NCBI GenBank assembly: GCA_910588565.1
Contig: CAJUPF010000001.1
Location: 106,258-144,852 of the forward strand
DNA: 38,595 bases
Direction of reading: 5' to 3'
Source of the DNA: an uncultured Lachnospiraceae bacterium
GTDB taxonomy: Bacteria > Bacillota > Clostridia > Lachnospirales > Lachnospiraceae
Below, piece after piece: positions 16,366 through 26,186 of the stretch. The notes beneath the pieces were generated by a model that did no database searches, was not told where the DNA came from, and was given only the letters and a program-made list of their open reading frames with translations. Position numbers and translations under genes: made by a program. How positions within the stretch are numbered: the stretch's first letter is position 1; each line of letters begins with the position of its first letter.

Positions 16366-19300
16366 TTATTTCGTTTTTACTGATTTCGGGGAAGAATACT
16401 TACTGTAAACTTTTCTGCCGTTTACTTTCTTATATGCCCGGATTTTATAGTAATATCTCTTCTTGCTCTTCAGGCTCTTATTGGTATAGCTTACAATATT
16501 GGCCTTCTTGGCGGTCTTAATTTTCTTGTAGCCTTTGGTCTTTTTGGTACTCCGGTAAATCTCGTAGCCGCTGACGCCTTTGATCTTCTTCCAGGACACC
16601 CGCATTTTCTTCTTATACGCTTTTAACGTCACAACAGGTTTTGCAATCGTAGTCGTTGCCTGTACGGTATTGGAAAAATCGCCGTAATATGTGTTTTTCT
16701 CTACCGTCACGTAAGGCCGTACATTGTAGGTATATGTTGTAACCGCACTTAAATTCTTATGCGTATAGGAAGCGCCTGTCGTCTTTCCAATCAGTTTGTA
16801 GTTCGCATCATAAATGGCATAGCCTTCTGCTCCCGCGACTGCGGACCAGCTCAGGGTAACTTTATTCGTAGAGCCTTTTGCACGGATCTTCGTCATATCC
16901 GCAACGCTAATCTGGTAACGGATCGTCTTGGTTCCGCCATAATTGCCCACACCGGTGATTGTAATAGTCGCAATTCCCGGCGCTGCATTTCCTGCATAGG
17001 CAATGGTGTAATCCTGATTTAACACTAAGGATCTGCTGCCTTCTTTTACTGTAATAGCCTGAGTTGTTGCACTTCCATCATAAACTTTATTCACAATACC
17101 GCCAAATTCGCAGCGGATAATACTCCGCTTGATAATGGTAAAGGTCGTACTGCAGCCTCCGTCATACCCGCCGATTCCGGTGATAATAACCTCAGCTGTC
17201 CCTACATTTACATTGTTTTTGTAAGTAACTTCATAGTCCGTTCCCTCCGTTAATGCAGTTCCTTCAAAAAGAACCGCAGCAGCAGGCCGGATTTCACTTC
17301 CGGTATAGGTAAATGTTGTATTAATCAGTCTGATTTCAGCATTGGTCAGTTCACGGCTGATGTTAAAGGAAACTGTCTGGCTTCCGGTATAAAACGTCCC
17401 CTCGACCGCAGTAATCGTCGCAGTTGCAACACCCCGTTCTGTATTGTTGGCATATGTTACAGTATAATCAAAGTTCTCCTTCAGTATCCGCTCTCCCAAT
17501 CTGACAGTAAGCGGCGGTGTAATCGGCTCTCCGTCCTTATATTCCTGAGCCGGAATCGGATCGATTTCTGCCAGAGCCAGGTCAGCCACGATATAAAATG
17601 TCTGTTTAACTGTCCCTTCGTAATTTCCAATTCCTTCGATTGTAACCGATGCAAAATCAGACGGATCTTCCGGACTAATTACAGGATACGTATTATTTTC
17701 GTATGTAACTTTATAATCTACGTTTTCCTGCAGCGTATAGCACTCGCCATCCCGCGCCAGCATCGCTGTCCCGTCCACATTTCGCCTGGAATCTGTAATA
17801 ACAACTTCCGGTTGGATCTCTTCTCCGGTATACATCTGTCTCGGATCAATCGGAGAAACACTGATATAACTCTTGTCTTCTAAATTTGCCCGGACAATGT
17901 TAAAGGAAATCTGCGACGTCCCAGTGTAATTGGAATTTTCTACCGCTGATATCGTCACTGTAGCCGTTCCGACTTCGGTATTATTCGTAATGCCTGTAAT
18001 CTCATAGACATCCCCGCCGACAGGATTTTCCGGATCAATTCCCTGATCAATTCCGACAATTACCGGTTCAATCGCGCTTCCAATATAAGGCTGATCCTCA
18101 ATATCAAATGTAATATTTCTGATATCACGCGGCTGAATCGTAAACTTCAGTTCCACTTCGCCGCTGTATTCGCCCTTACCACGGATCACAAGCGTATGCT
18201 CTCCGGCGCTGACACAATCCTCATCCAGGCCTTCATCCCAGATAAGTTCGTAATCCCTGCCCTCTTCTATAGTATTCAGTTTAAACGTAAGATTTACTTT
18301 TGGATGCTGTGTCGCGCCATTATAAATCAATGCTGCAGCATCCAGTGACGCGGTATCAATATAGTCCGCCAGATTCTTTACAATCGCAAACGTCTGCTCT
18401 CTGAATCTGTCGAAGTTGCCAATACCCTTTACCGTAATCTTCGCACTCGTTGTTACTTTGTCATTGCCCGTATATTCAACGACATAATCATACCCTTCCC
18501 GCAGTACATAGCTCGTATTCGCATCCGGCTTAAAGGTAAGGATCGGTTTCGGTTCGCAGGTTTCCTTCGTTGCGTCAAAAGTGTATACGTCTTCAATTCC
18601 TTCCATGGAAATCGTTTCGTCATCGATATGACGTTTCACAATCGCAAACCGAAGTACCAGCGCATCGCCTTCGCAGTTTCCGCTTGGATTTGGCGTAATC
18701 GTAATTGTTCCGGAATTGCTGCCAAGAGCCTGATTGTTGCCGTATGTAACCGTATAGCCCCACAGCTCTGGTGAATTCATCTCAATCGTTTCGCCGTCGG
18801 TGCTCTGATAGGTCAGTTTCACGTCCGGCGTAATCTGTTTTCCGGTATATTGGTATTCCGATTCGTATTCCGCCGTAACATCGGACATTTTTACTTTCAC
18901 AATCCTAAATTCCGGATTAACCGGTCCTTCGTCCCCTTCTCCGGTCTGGATCTTGTAAGTATCAACAAAATTCCCCTTACCGGTTACCTCGACTTCTACA
19001 GAACCCACATTGATATTATCGCCAAGAGATTTTGCCGTATAGCCGTCTTCCGGTACTTCGAGCAGCTCGCCTTCTTCGTTCTGCCAGTGAATGGTCACTT
19101 TGGGATCAATCGGTCCGCCGGTATATACATGATCCGGTATTCCATCCATTACTACATCCACATCCCGGAGGCTTTTCGGATTAATGGTAAATGGTATAGC
19201 CGCGGAAGTTCCTGTGAAATTCCTGTTTGCCGCAGCGCGCACTGTTACCGTTGCATTTCCGGCATTTGTATTGTTGGCATAAGCATATACAAAATCTGTG

Positions 19301-22300
19301 CCCGCTTCCAGCGCCACCCCATTTTCCGAACCATTCAGCCATGTCACGGCTGGCTCCGGCGTTCTTGGGCTTGCATTATAAGTAAATGCTCCATCAATGG
19401 GGTCTATTTTGATCTTAGTGGCATCCCCAAGGCCGATGGCTTCTATTGTAAAAGAAGTCCTGTTATTGTTTCCACAATATTCTGTGTCATATGCGTTACC
19501 CTCTTCATCTACAAGTCCGGCAAGGCCATACACTGTCATGGTTACTCTTCCGGCATTGATATTATCCGTATAGGATACCTCATAATCTTTTCCCTTTACC
19601 AGTTCATAGCCGTTTTTGTTGTCTACAACTATCAGTTCCGGCGTAATAGCCTCTCCGGTATATGGAGTGGAATAGGTCGTAGTATTCGTCGCTTTAAACC
19701 GGATGGTTACATCAAAGTTATTGCCGATTGTGTATTCTTTTACCACCTGTCCGGTAAAATTGCTGCCTTTTGCCCGGATTGTTACCTTATATTTCTTATT
19801 ATTATTGGCTGCGGACGGCAACGCGCAGGGATTCTCATAGGTACAGGTATAATCCGTATCTTTAATCAGGGTATACCGCAGCAGTATAATAGTCGGCAGC
19901 GGTTCAACATTCCGTCCCTCATCATAATTAACGCTTGCCGGAAGGTTCACCCTGACAGCCGAATCATCCAGCGGCCTTGGATTAATCGTAAATGGCTGCT
20001 CTTTGGTCTGTCCGGCATATGCCGCGCTCTTGCCTTCCAGATGAATCATGGGATTGCCACCGCTGTTTATATTATCTCCGACAACGGTATAGGTATAATC
20101 CGTTCCTTCTTTCAGGACAGTTGTAGATCCTCCATCCTGATATTCTACCCGAATCTTCGGCTTAATTTCACTTCCTGTAAAAAGATAACTGCCATCCTCT
20201 GAATCCGTAAAAGTAATGGTTGCATTATTCAGATTTCCCGGAATAGTAAAGGGTTCTGATGCTTTTCCACTGTAATTCCCTTTTCCCGTCATCTGAATCG
20301 ACGCCTGGCCTGGCGCCGTATTTTTCAAATAAGTGAAGGTATAATCCGTGCCTATCCTCAATTCATACGTTCCGCCTTCCTCCACCATTGCTCCATCACT
20401 ACTGCGCCTTGTATCAAATACATGGAACTCCGGCTGTGCAGGCAGCCCAATATTCTCCAGATCATCCTGTATTTCTACCTTAATCTCCGGCGAATTGATC
20501 TGTTTTGCTTTAATCACATAAGTTGGAAGCGTAATATTGATAATACCTGTTGCCTGATCGTATGTAAAATTACCCTTTGCGCGAATCTGCATCGAATACC
20601 CGGCGCCAGCATTGATATTCTGCTGTATACTTGGTAAAAAGTCATAATCTTTACCTTCTACCAAATCATAGGTAAACGACTGATTCGTATTAGGGTCTGT
20701 CGCCGCATACTGAATGCTCAGCGTAGGCGTAACATAGCTTCCAGTAAAGGTTGGCGAACCTCCTATGCGCAAACGTAACGGCGCCTGCAGCTGGCCTCCG
20801 GTAGCTACCTTCATCTGCACCGGCTCAATTGTAAACGGAATCTCTTTCGTTCCACCGAAATCACCGATACCGACGATAACAACTGCCGGCTGATCTTCCG
20901 GAAGAATACTATTGTTCTCTCCGTTTCTTGGTGGAACATCCACATTGTTCTTCCATTCAATATCATAATCTTCTCCCCATACCAGCGTCTGTCCATCCAG
21001 CGTCAGATTCCCTGCAGGCATCGGCCTGCATGGCTTCGAAGTATATAAATAGGAAGTATGATCCAAGTCTCCTACCAGTACACTTGCAATATCCTCGCAG
21101 ATACGGAAATATACGGTTCTGGTTCCTTTGAAATTCCCCTGGCCGGAAATCGTGATAACGGAAGGTTTTTTGGTATCTTTGGTTTTCTCCGTATTATCTT
21201 TGTATGCCAGCAGATAATCTGCTGCCGTATCGCCTCCTGGCGGCGTCAGTGTCTTTCCGTTATAAGTCAGTTCCGGAACCGGCATTACTGCATTTCCGTT
21301 ATCGTATACCTGATTCCGAAGCATTTCTACAAGACTTTCACTGAGGTTCCACGCCGCATCCGGGCTTTGCATAGCAGCGTCTTCTACAATCACATCCGTA
21401 CCGCCAATGTCTCTCGGTTCAATGATAAATGTAACAGCGCCGCCTTTTATCTGTGCAGCATTCGATTCCAAACTTCCTGTATAATTCCCATGACCTTTGA
21501 TGGTAAAGGTATATCCGGTATCGCTGGCGTCAACTGCTGTGGATTCAAATGTCACTTCTCCCGCTGCAACTGCCCTTCCCTCTTTGATAATCTCTCTGCC
21601 GCCAAGCGTCAGCGTCTCAACATCCGGCACAATGCTTTCTCCGGTATAGGTATACGGAGTCGGACTGTCTGGAGAAACCGAAGCAATCTCAAGATCCACG
21701 CTGCCCGCCGCAAAAGTGCTGAGATCTTTCGGGGCAATCGTAAATTCCTTTTTAATTGTACCAGTATAGTTTCCTGTTCCGGTCACTTCTGCTGTTGCCG
21801 TTCCGGCATTCACATTATTCTTATACTCCACCGTATAATGATCTGCAGAAACCAGGCTGTTGTTCTCATCAAACACTGTAACTGCAGGTTCTACTTTATT
21901 CCCATTATCATATGTAGCAGTATAAGAACCTGAACCAGCCAGCTGTATGTTAAATTTATCAATTGGTTTCGGATCGATCGTATAGGTCAGCTCAATATCC
22001 CGGCCTGCTTCCATCTCATATTTAGCCGCTGCAGCGCTTGTCGGGACAATTTTTACCGTATATTTTCCGGCATCCACAGGCGCTGTATTTCCTGTAGTTC
22101 CATACTCAACTGTAAAATCACCTGCTGGTAATACAATATTCTCTCCTTTTATCCGAACAGCGTATTTTAAATCAGGCGCAGTCCCTGTATATGTGTATTT
22201 GCCGCTGCCTTCTGTAAATACAGCCTCTAATGTACTGGATTTCCGGCGTACAATCTGGAACTCAACCGCTTTGTCATTTGAAGAGGGATCGCTCGGAGTC

Positions 22301-24198
22301 GCACTTGCAGCTGAGCCTCTGTAATATGTCCCGTCAAAACGTACTGTAATCGTATGTCTGCCTACTTCTGTATAAGTATCAGCGTCATTATAAACAACAC
22401 TATAGGTATCCTCTCCTGCCCGAAGTACATTCCCAGCATCTTTCACTACTGGAACCGGCTTCTGCTCAGTTCCTGTGTATTGCAGATCCGGTATAGGATC
22501 AATAGCAATATTTTTCCCGGTGCCATAATCCTTATTGATATCTTTCCAGATTGTGTACTCCACATACTTTGCGCCCGTACAATTATTGCCTATAGCCTGA
22601 AATACAATGTATGCCCTTCCGACATTGATATTATTGGTAAAAGAAACCGTATAATCCTGATCTTTTATAAAAATCCTTTGCTCATACACAAGCTGATTCG
22701 CATTGCCTGCCCCAGCGTCAGACAGAGCCGGTTCAATCGCACTTCCTGTGTATTCATATTCTTTTCCCAGCAACGGTTTAATAGGATCTTTGTCATCCGC
22801 CATATCACCCAGATTAAACTTTTTAATATCAAATTCAATCAGGCGTGTTCCGGTATAATTTCCCTTTCCTGTTACCGAAATACTGCCTTTTCCCGCATTG
22901 ATATTAGTTCCATATGCAGGTTCGTTATAATCAGGACTCGTCTGGTTATAAGCTGTCAGCAAAACATCATCCTGATAAATTTCAAATTCAGGAGTAATCT
23001 GTGTACCAGTATAGCTATGGCTGCCAAGCACTTTAACTGTAATATCCTGCCCATTGAGATTAGCCTGTGAAATCGTAAAGCTTTGTTGTAAATTTGCAGT
23101 TCCTGATTTACAGTTCCCACTACTTCCTGGTTCTACAATTACATATGCAGTGGGCCTTCCACTTGTCTGATTTGTATTGTCCGCAAATCTGAGATGGTAG
23201 TCTTCTTCTCTGGCAACCGTTCCATCACTACTGTAAGTAACTGTTACTTCAGGATGAATGCCATCTGCCGTACTTGCCGCTTTCTTATTATAAACGACAG
23301 TATTGCTTCCCAGAGAAATATCAAACAAATTATTAACTGTTTCCTGTTCAATTTTAAATTTCAGCTCCGCATCCCCTGCATAGGCTCCTTCACCCCGGAT
23401 AATAATAGCACCGTCCCCAACATTCAAATTCTCATCATAAAGAACTGAATACTGGCCTGATTCTAACTTCACGCTTCCACTGTATACCTCTAAAACTTCC
23501 GGAACTATACGGTGCCCATTATAATTATATTTAATGTCAGTGTCTTTTGTAATCTCCACCGGATTATCCGGATCATCAAAATTCTCTATATATACCGAAA
23601 GATTCTGCGAAATATCATTTCCGATATTAACTGTATATGGCTGAAGCTCTCCTCTGTAACCGCTGCCGTCTATCGCTGTTACCGTAAGGGTTGCAGTCCG
23701 ATTACTGCTGGCTATTTGCGCAGTAACATTATAATCTTTTCCCTGCTCTAATACATAATCGCCATCTTTTATCTCTAAGCCGATTATCTTACCCACAGGA
23801 TTAGACTGAAGAGTATCCCGGAGCTGATTGGGAAGCGAATATGGGAACTCCAGCTCGCCAATATATTTCGTCGCCGGATCATCCAACGCCATAATCCCAT
23901 TATCTCCATTCTCTGCCTGTTCCAGCTCAGAAGACGCAGCCGCCTGAAGCCCTGCTTCTGATTCCGTCTCTGTCTCCGGCTCCTCTGTTTCTTCTGTTTC
24001 CTCTGTTTCTTCAGATTTCTCCACTGCCGTCTCTGTTTCATCTGTCTCAGTGGAATCCACCTGTTCCCCATAGCCTGCTTCTGTGCTCACATCTCCACGA
24101 TCCGCAGTAACTGCCAGTAATGTGGCATCCGGTACAGTCACTGCCATGCATATCGTAAGAATCACTGCCAGAACCCTTCTCGCTACATCCTTGTACAT
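16366..24198 (-). CDS. Giant secreted surface protein with about 26 Ig-like repeats and C-terminal fibronectin III-like domains
   Basis: This 2610-aa protein begins with a signal peptide (MYKDVARRVLAVILTICMAV, cleavage near residue 32), followed by a Glu/Thr-rich acidic stretch to about residue 95. The rest is about 26 diverged modules of 75-110 aa. Each has a YTG-type motif, a central DYTVTYxNNxNxG motif, then GxGNYTGT and a closing strand like FTIxP. Residues about 2430-2610 form two fibronectin III-like domains ending in a strongly basic, Tyr/Lys-rich tail. No LPXTG signal or membrane helix is seen, so it is released or held by the basic tail. The modules are far from identical, so the duplications are old. 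A role as adhesin or matrix scaffold is inferred. It heads the sortase operon; GGGAG precedes the ATG. Confidence 0.9.
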   Translation of the reverse strand: MYKDVARRVLAVILTICMAVTVPDATLLAVTADRGDVSTEAGYGEQVDSTETDETETAVEKSEETEETEETEEPETETESEAGLQAAASSELEQAENGDNGIMALDDPATKYIGELEFPYSLPNQLRDTLQSNPVGKIIGLEIKDGDYVLEQGKDYNVTAQIASSNRTATLTVTAIDGSGYRGELQPYTVNIGNDISQNLSVYIENFDDPDNPVEITKDTDIKYNYNGHRIVPEVLEVYSGSVKLESGQYSVLYDENLNVGDGAIIIRGEGAYAGDAELKFKIEQETVNNLFDISLGSNTVVYNKKAASTADGIHPEVTVTYSSDGTVAREEDYHLRFADNTNQTSGRPTAYVIVEPGSSGNCKSGTANLQQSFTISQANLNGQDITVKVLGSHSYTGTQITPEFEIYQDDVLLTAYNQTSPDYNEPAYGTNINAGKGSISVTGKGNYTGTRLIEFDIKKFNLGDMADDKDPIKPLLGKEYEYTGSAIEPALSDAGAGNANQLVYEQRIFIKDQDYTVSFTNNINVGRAYIVFQAIGNNCTGAKYVEYTIWKDINKDYGTGKNIAIDPIPDLQYTGTEQKPVPVVKDAGNVLRAGEDTYSVVYNDADTYTEVGRHTITVRFDGTYYRGSAASATPSDPSSNDKAVEFQIVRRKSSTLEAVFTEGSGKYTYTGTAPDLKYAVRIKGENIVLPAGDFTVEYGTTGNTAPVDAGKYTVKIVPTSAAAAKYEMEAGRDIELTYTIDPKPIDKFNIQLAGSGSYTATYDNGNKVEPAVTVFDENNSLVSADHYTVEYKNNVNAGTATAEVTGTGNYTGTIKKEFTIAPKDLSTFAAGSVDLEIASVSPDSPTPYTYTGESIVPDVETLTLGGREIIKEGRAVAAGEVTFESTAVDASDTGYTFTIKGHGNYTGSLESNAAQIKGGAVTFIIEPRDIGGTDVIVEDAAMQSPDAAWNLSESLVEMLRNQVYDNGNAVMPVPELTYNGKTLTPPGGDTAADYLLAYKDNTEKTKDTKKPSVITISGQGNFKGTRTVYFRICEDIASVLVGDLDHTSYLYTSKPCRPMPAGNLTLDGQTLVWGEDYDIEWKNNVDVPPRNGENNSILPEDQPAVVIVGIGDFGGTKEIPFTIEPVQMKVATGGQLQAPLRLRIGGSPTFTGSYVTPTLSIQYAATDPNTNQSFTYDLVEGKDYDFLPSIQQNINAGAGYSMQIRAKGNFTYDQATGIINITLPTYVIKAKQINSPEIKVEIQDDLENIGLPAQPEFHVFDTRRSSDGAMVEEGGTYELRIGTDYTFTYLKNTAPGQASIQMTGKGNYSGKASEPFTIPGNLNNATITFTDSEDGSYLFTGSEIKPKIRVEYQDGGSTTVLKEGTDYTYTVVGDNINSGGNPMIHLEGKSAAYAGQTKEQPFTINPRPLDDSAVRVNLPASVNYDEGRNVEPLPTIILLRYTLIKDTDYTCTYENPCALPSAANNNKKYKVTIRAKGSNFTGQVVKEYTIGNNFDVTIRFKATNTTTYSTPYTGEAITPELIVVDNKNGYELVKGKDYEVSYTDNINAGRVTMTVYGLAGLVDEEGNAYDTEYCGNNNRTSFTIEAIGLGDATKIKIDPIDGAFTYNASPRTPEPAVTWLNGSENGVALEAGTDFVYAYANNTNAGNATVTVRAAANRNFTGTSAAIPFTINPKSLRDVDVVMDGIPDHVYTGGPIDPKVTIHWQNEEGELLEVPEDGYTAKSLGDNINVGSVEVEVTGKGNFVDTYKIQTGEGDEGPVNPEFRIVKVKMSDVTAEYESEYQYTGKQITPDVKLTYQSTDGETIEMNSPELWGYTVTYGNNQALGSNSGTITITPNPSGNCEGDALVLRFAIVKRHIDDETISMEGIEDVYTFDATKETCEPKPILTFKPDANTSYVLREGYDYVVEYTGNDKVTTSAKITVKGIGNFDRFREQTFAIVKNLADYIDTASLDAAALIYNGATQHPKVNLTFKLNTIEEGRDYELIWDEGLDEDCVSAGEHTLVIRGKGEYSGEVELKFTIQPRDIRNITFDIEDQPYIGSAIEPVIVGIDQGIDPENPVGGDVYEITGITNNTEVGTATVTISAVENSNYTGTSQISFNIVRANLEDKSYISVSPIDPRQMYTGEEIQPEVVITDSRRNVDGTAMLARDGECYTLQENVDYKVTYENNTYPVISPEDPSDFASVTIEGIGNYEGTVKQTFYIVADLALAEIDPIPAQEYKDGEPITPPLTVRLGERILKENFDYTVTYANNTERGVATATITAVEGTFYTGSQTVSFNISRELTNAEIRLINTTFTYTGSEIRPAAAVLFEGTALTEGTDYEVTYKNNVNVGTAEVIITGIGGYDGGCSTTFTIIKRSIIRCEFGGIVNKVYDGSATTQAITVKEGSRSLVLNQDYTIAYAGNAAPGIATITITGVGNYGGTKTIRYQISVADMTKIRAKGSTNKVTLSWSAVAGAEGYAIYDANYKLIGKTTGASYTHKNLSAVTTYTYNVRPYVTVEKNTYYGDFSNTVQATTTIAKPVVTLKAYKKKMRVSWKKIKGVSGYEIYRSTKKTKGYKKIKTAKKANIVSYTNKSLKSKKRYYYKIRAYKKVNGRKVYSKYSSPKSVKTK

Positions 24199-24244
24199 AG
24201 TATCGCTCCCTTTTCTACCAAAATATCTATAAAAACCTGTATCT

Positions 24245-24250
24245 ATTATA
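24245..24250 (-). promoter_or_regulatory. -10 of the surface operon
   Basis: TATAAT on the minus strand, 47 bp before the giant gene, without a good -35. The rest of the 24199-24608 gap is AT-rich; I see no gene in it. Confidence 0.45.
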
Positions 24251-24558
24251 TCGTATGACCCTTAGAAAAATATAATAGCCACAACCGATTAATTTCTATT
24301 TTACTTGATAAATGCGTGAAGGTCAACTCAAGAATTTTTTTACCAGCTGTTACATTTTGGCACTATGACACTTTTCCTATAACAGAAAAAATATCCCGGC
24401 ACAGCGCGCCAAAAATTATCTGACAGCTCGGAAATCCTTTGTTTTCAGTGGTTCCCAGGCTTGGTTCTTTCTATCCTGCAGTTACGCTCATTTTTTCAGA
24501 AAATTTTTTTAAAGAAGTTTTATAGAAGTTTTTTATAGAAACGGGCGTACCATCTATG

Positions 24559-24586
24559 TTGTAAAATCCTCTGAATGTGATATAAT
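24559..24586 (+). promoter_or_regulatory. Promoter of the Rpn-like nuclease gene
   Basis: TTGTAA (24559-24564), 16-bp spacer and consensus TATAAT (24581-24586), with the extended TGA. Confidence 0.7.
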
Positions 24587-24608
24587 CCAATTAAGCAAAG
24601 GAGTTTTT

Positions 24609-25499
24609 ATGGAAGATACGAAAATACAATGGCATCCGGGATTTGTTGCAGCAATGAACCTGGAGTTTAAAGACGATAAAGACGAACTTGAATTTGAAAG
24701 CGAGCATAACTTAAATAAAAAACCTCTGGAAATTGACCTGCTGGTGATCAAGAAAAAACCTTCCGTGCAGATTTCCAATGAAATAGGCACGTTCTTTCAG
24801 GGGCATAATATTATAGAATACAAGTCGCCGGACGACAGTCTGGACATTGATGTATTTTATAAATCCGGGGCATATGCAAGCCTTTATAAGTCCTATGGCG
24901 CAACTGTTGATGAAATAAAAGCCGATGATATCACTGTTTCTATCATCCGGCACAGAAAGCCGCGAAAACTGTTTCAGTATTTCAGGGAACATGGATTTGG
25001 CATTTCCACGCCGTTCAAAGGGATTTACCGGATTGAAGACAATGTTTTGTTCCCGACGCAGGTTGTAGTTACAAAAGAACTGGACAAACGCCTGCATACA
25101 TGGATCATGGCTTTATCCGGAGATTTAAATAAGGAAGACATTAAAAACCTGCTTGGAAGTGCACAGCATCTGACAGACGCATCAGATAAGGAAATGGCAG
25201 ACGCTGTTTTAGAGGTAAGTTTATCCGCAAATGAACAGCTTTTACAGGAATTGATTGGAGATGATAGTATGTATGAGACTTTAATGGAGCTTATGGAACC
25301 ACGATTAAAAATACGAGATCAGGCAATCTGGAATGAAGGACAGAAACAAGGGCAAATGCAGGGGCAAAAAATAGGACAGCAGCAAACCCAAAGATTAACC
25401 GCTATCCGTATGTTAAAATCCGGCAGGTATACGTCAGAAGAGATTTCCTATATATCAGGACTTTCGCAAAAAGAATTAAAGAGTCTGGAAGAAAATTAG
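24609..25499 (+). CDS. Rpn-family PD-(D/E)XK nuclease (putative transposase/recombination-promoting nuclease)
   Basis: This 296-aa protein has a PD-(D/E)XK-like core in its first 80 residues: E41-I-D43 in a hydrophobic strand, then E70-Y-K72 at the end of the next strand. The C-terminal part is helical, with a Gln/Gly-rich coiled stretch at about 244-262 (GQKQGQMQGQKIGQ) that is characteristic of the family, followed by a short helix-turn-helix-like tail. Escherichia coli Rpn proteins are DNA endonucleases that promote RecA-independent recombination. No transposon ends flank the gene, so it is not shown to be mobile here. AAAGGAG lies before the ATG. Confidence 0.82.
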   Translation: MEDTKIQWHPGFVAAMNLEFKDDKDELEFESEHNLNKKPLEIDLLVIKKKPSVQISNEIGTFFQGHNIIEYKSPDDSLDIDVFYKSGAYASLYKSYGATVDEIKADDITVSIIRHRKPRKLFQYFREHGFGISTPFKGIYRIEDNVLFPTQVVVTKELDKRLHTWIMALSGDLNKEDIKNLLGSAQHLTDASDKEMADAVLEVSLSANEQLLQELIGDDSMYETLMELMEPRLKIRDQAIWNEGQKQGQMQGQKIGQQQTQRLTAIRMLKSGRYTSEEISYISGLSQKELKSLEEN

Positions 25500-25609
25500 T
25501 ACACGCTTTCATTTCTTCTGTAAAAACTCCTATATAAGGAGTAATCTCAAAAGAGCAATCGTGTTTCAGGGTGTGTTGACCTCATTCTAAAGAGAATGGG
25601 GGTGATGCT

Positions 25610-25737
25610 ATGAAAAAGAGAAAACAAAGGGAGCAATACAGTCTGCATTAGCAATTCTGAAAAAACAACCTCATTTATTATACAGAGTATCATGGATCTT
25701 TAACAAAAGAAACAAAAAAACGTGGGAAACACCATAA
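25610..25737 (+). pseudogene. Possible frameshifted small cationic peptide gene
   Basis: An ATG with a good ribosome site (GGGGGTGATGCT) opens a 13-codon frame, MKKRKQREQYSLH. If the run of five A after the ATG had six, the frame would run 42 codons to a TAA at 25735, giving a Lys-rich amphipathic peptide with the segment GAIQSALAILKKQPHLLYRV. The stop would fall in the loop of the following terminator. It could be a real frameshift, a sequencing error, slippage-dependent expression or chance. I do not recognise a family. Confidence 0.3.
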
Positions 25738-25759
25738 AATCAATGTTTCCCACGTTTTT
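25716..25759. terminator. Bidirectional terminator between the nuclease locus and tRNA-Pro
   Basis: A perfect 13-bp stem, AACGTGGGAAACA/TGTTTCCCACGTT, flanked by an A-run and a T-run. Confidence 0.92.
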
Positions 25760-25766
25760 CAAGTAA

Positions 25767-25840
<74 letters not shown>

Positions 25841-25878
25841 TTGTAAAAGAACTGTGTCTTTCCTTAACACGCCTAATT

Positions 25879-25907
25879 ATAATACCACATAATTTGCAGC
25901 TTGTCCA
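25879..25907 (-). promoter_or_regulatory. Promoter of tRNA-Pro
   Basis: On the minus strand: TGGACA (25902-25907), 17-bp spacer and TATTAT (25879-25884), with the extended TGG. The rest of 25908-26071 holds nothing I can identify. Confidence 0.6.
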
Positions 25908-26071
25908 GTATTTATTTTATTTTTTTAATGATTCCTGGCTGTCATCGGCGCAGACAGTACGCAGATGCAGGCTAAACTGATACAAATGATTACATTTCAC
26001 TCTGCTCTAAGCGCTTTTTTGATCAAACAAACTATTTTAGCGCCCAATTATCCTCTCCCCATAAAAACAGC

Positions 26072-26103
26072 AAAAAAGACGCTTCATCCCAAGACAAAGC
26101 GCC
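26072..26103 (-). terminator. Terminator of the flagellin-like gene
   Basis: On the minus strand GGCGCTT pairs with AAGCGTC (one G-U) and six T follow. It lies 80 bp after the stop codon. Confidence 0.65.
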
Positions 26104-26186
26104 TGCATTATGCTTAAATGTATTCCCACTGTTTACTTACAGCTGTCTTTTCAACGGTTCTTCTTCCGGATATATGACAGAATGCT

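Noticed and set aside
18850..20202. A 450-codon plus-strand open frame
   Set aside because: It lies entirely opposite the repeat region of the giant surface gene, is rich in Ile/Phe/Arg/Cys without any family motif, and has no ribosome site. The minus-strand frame has clear repeated domains.
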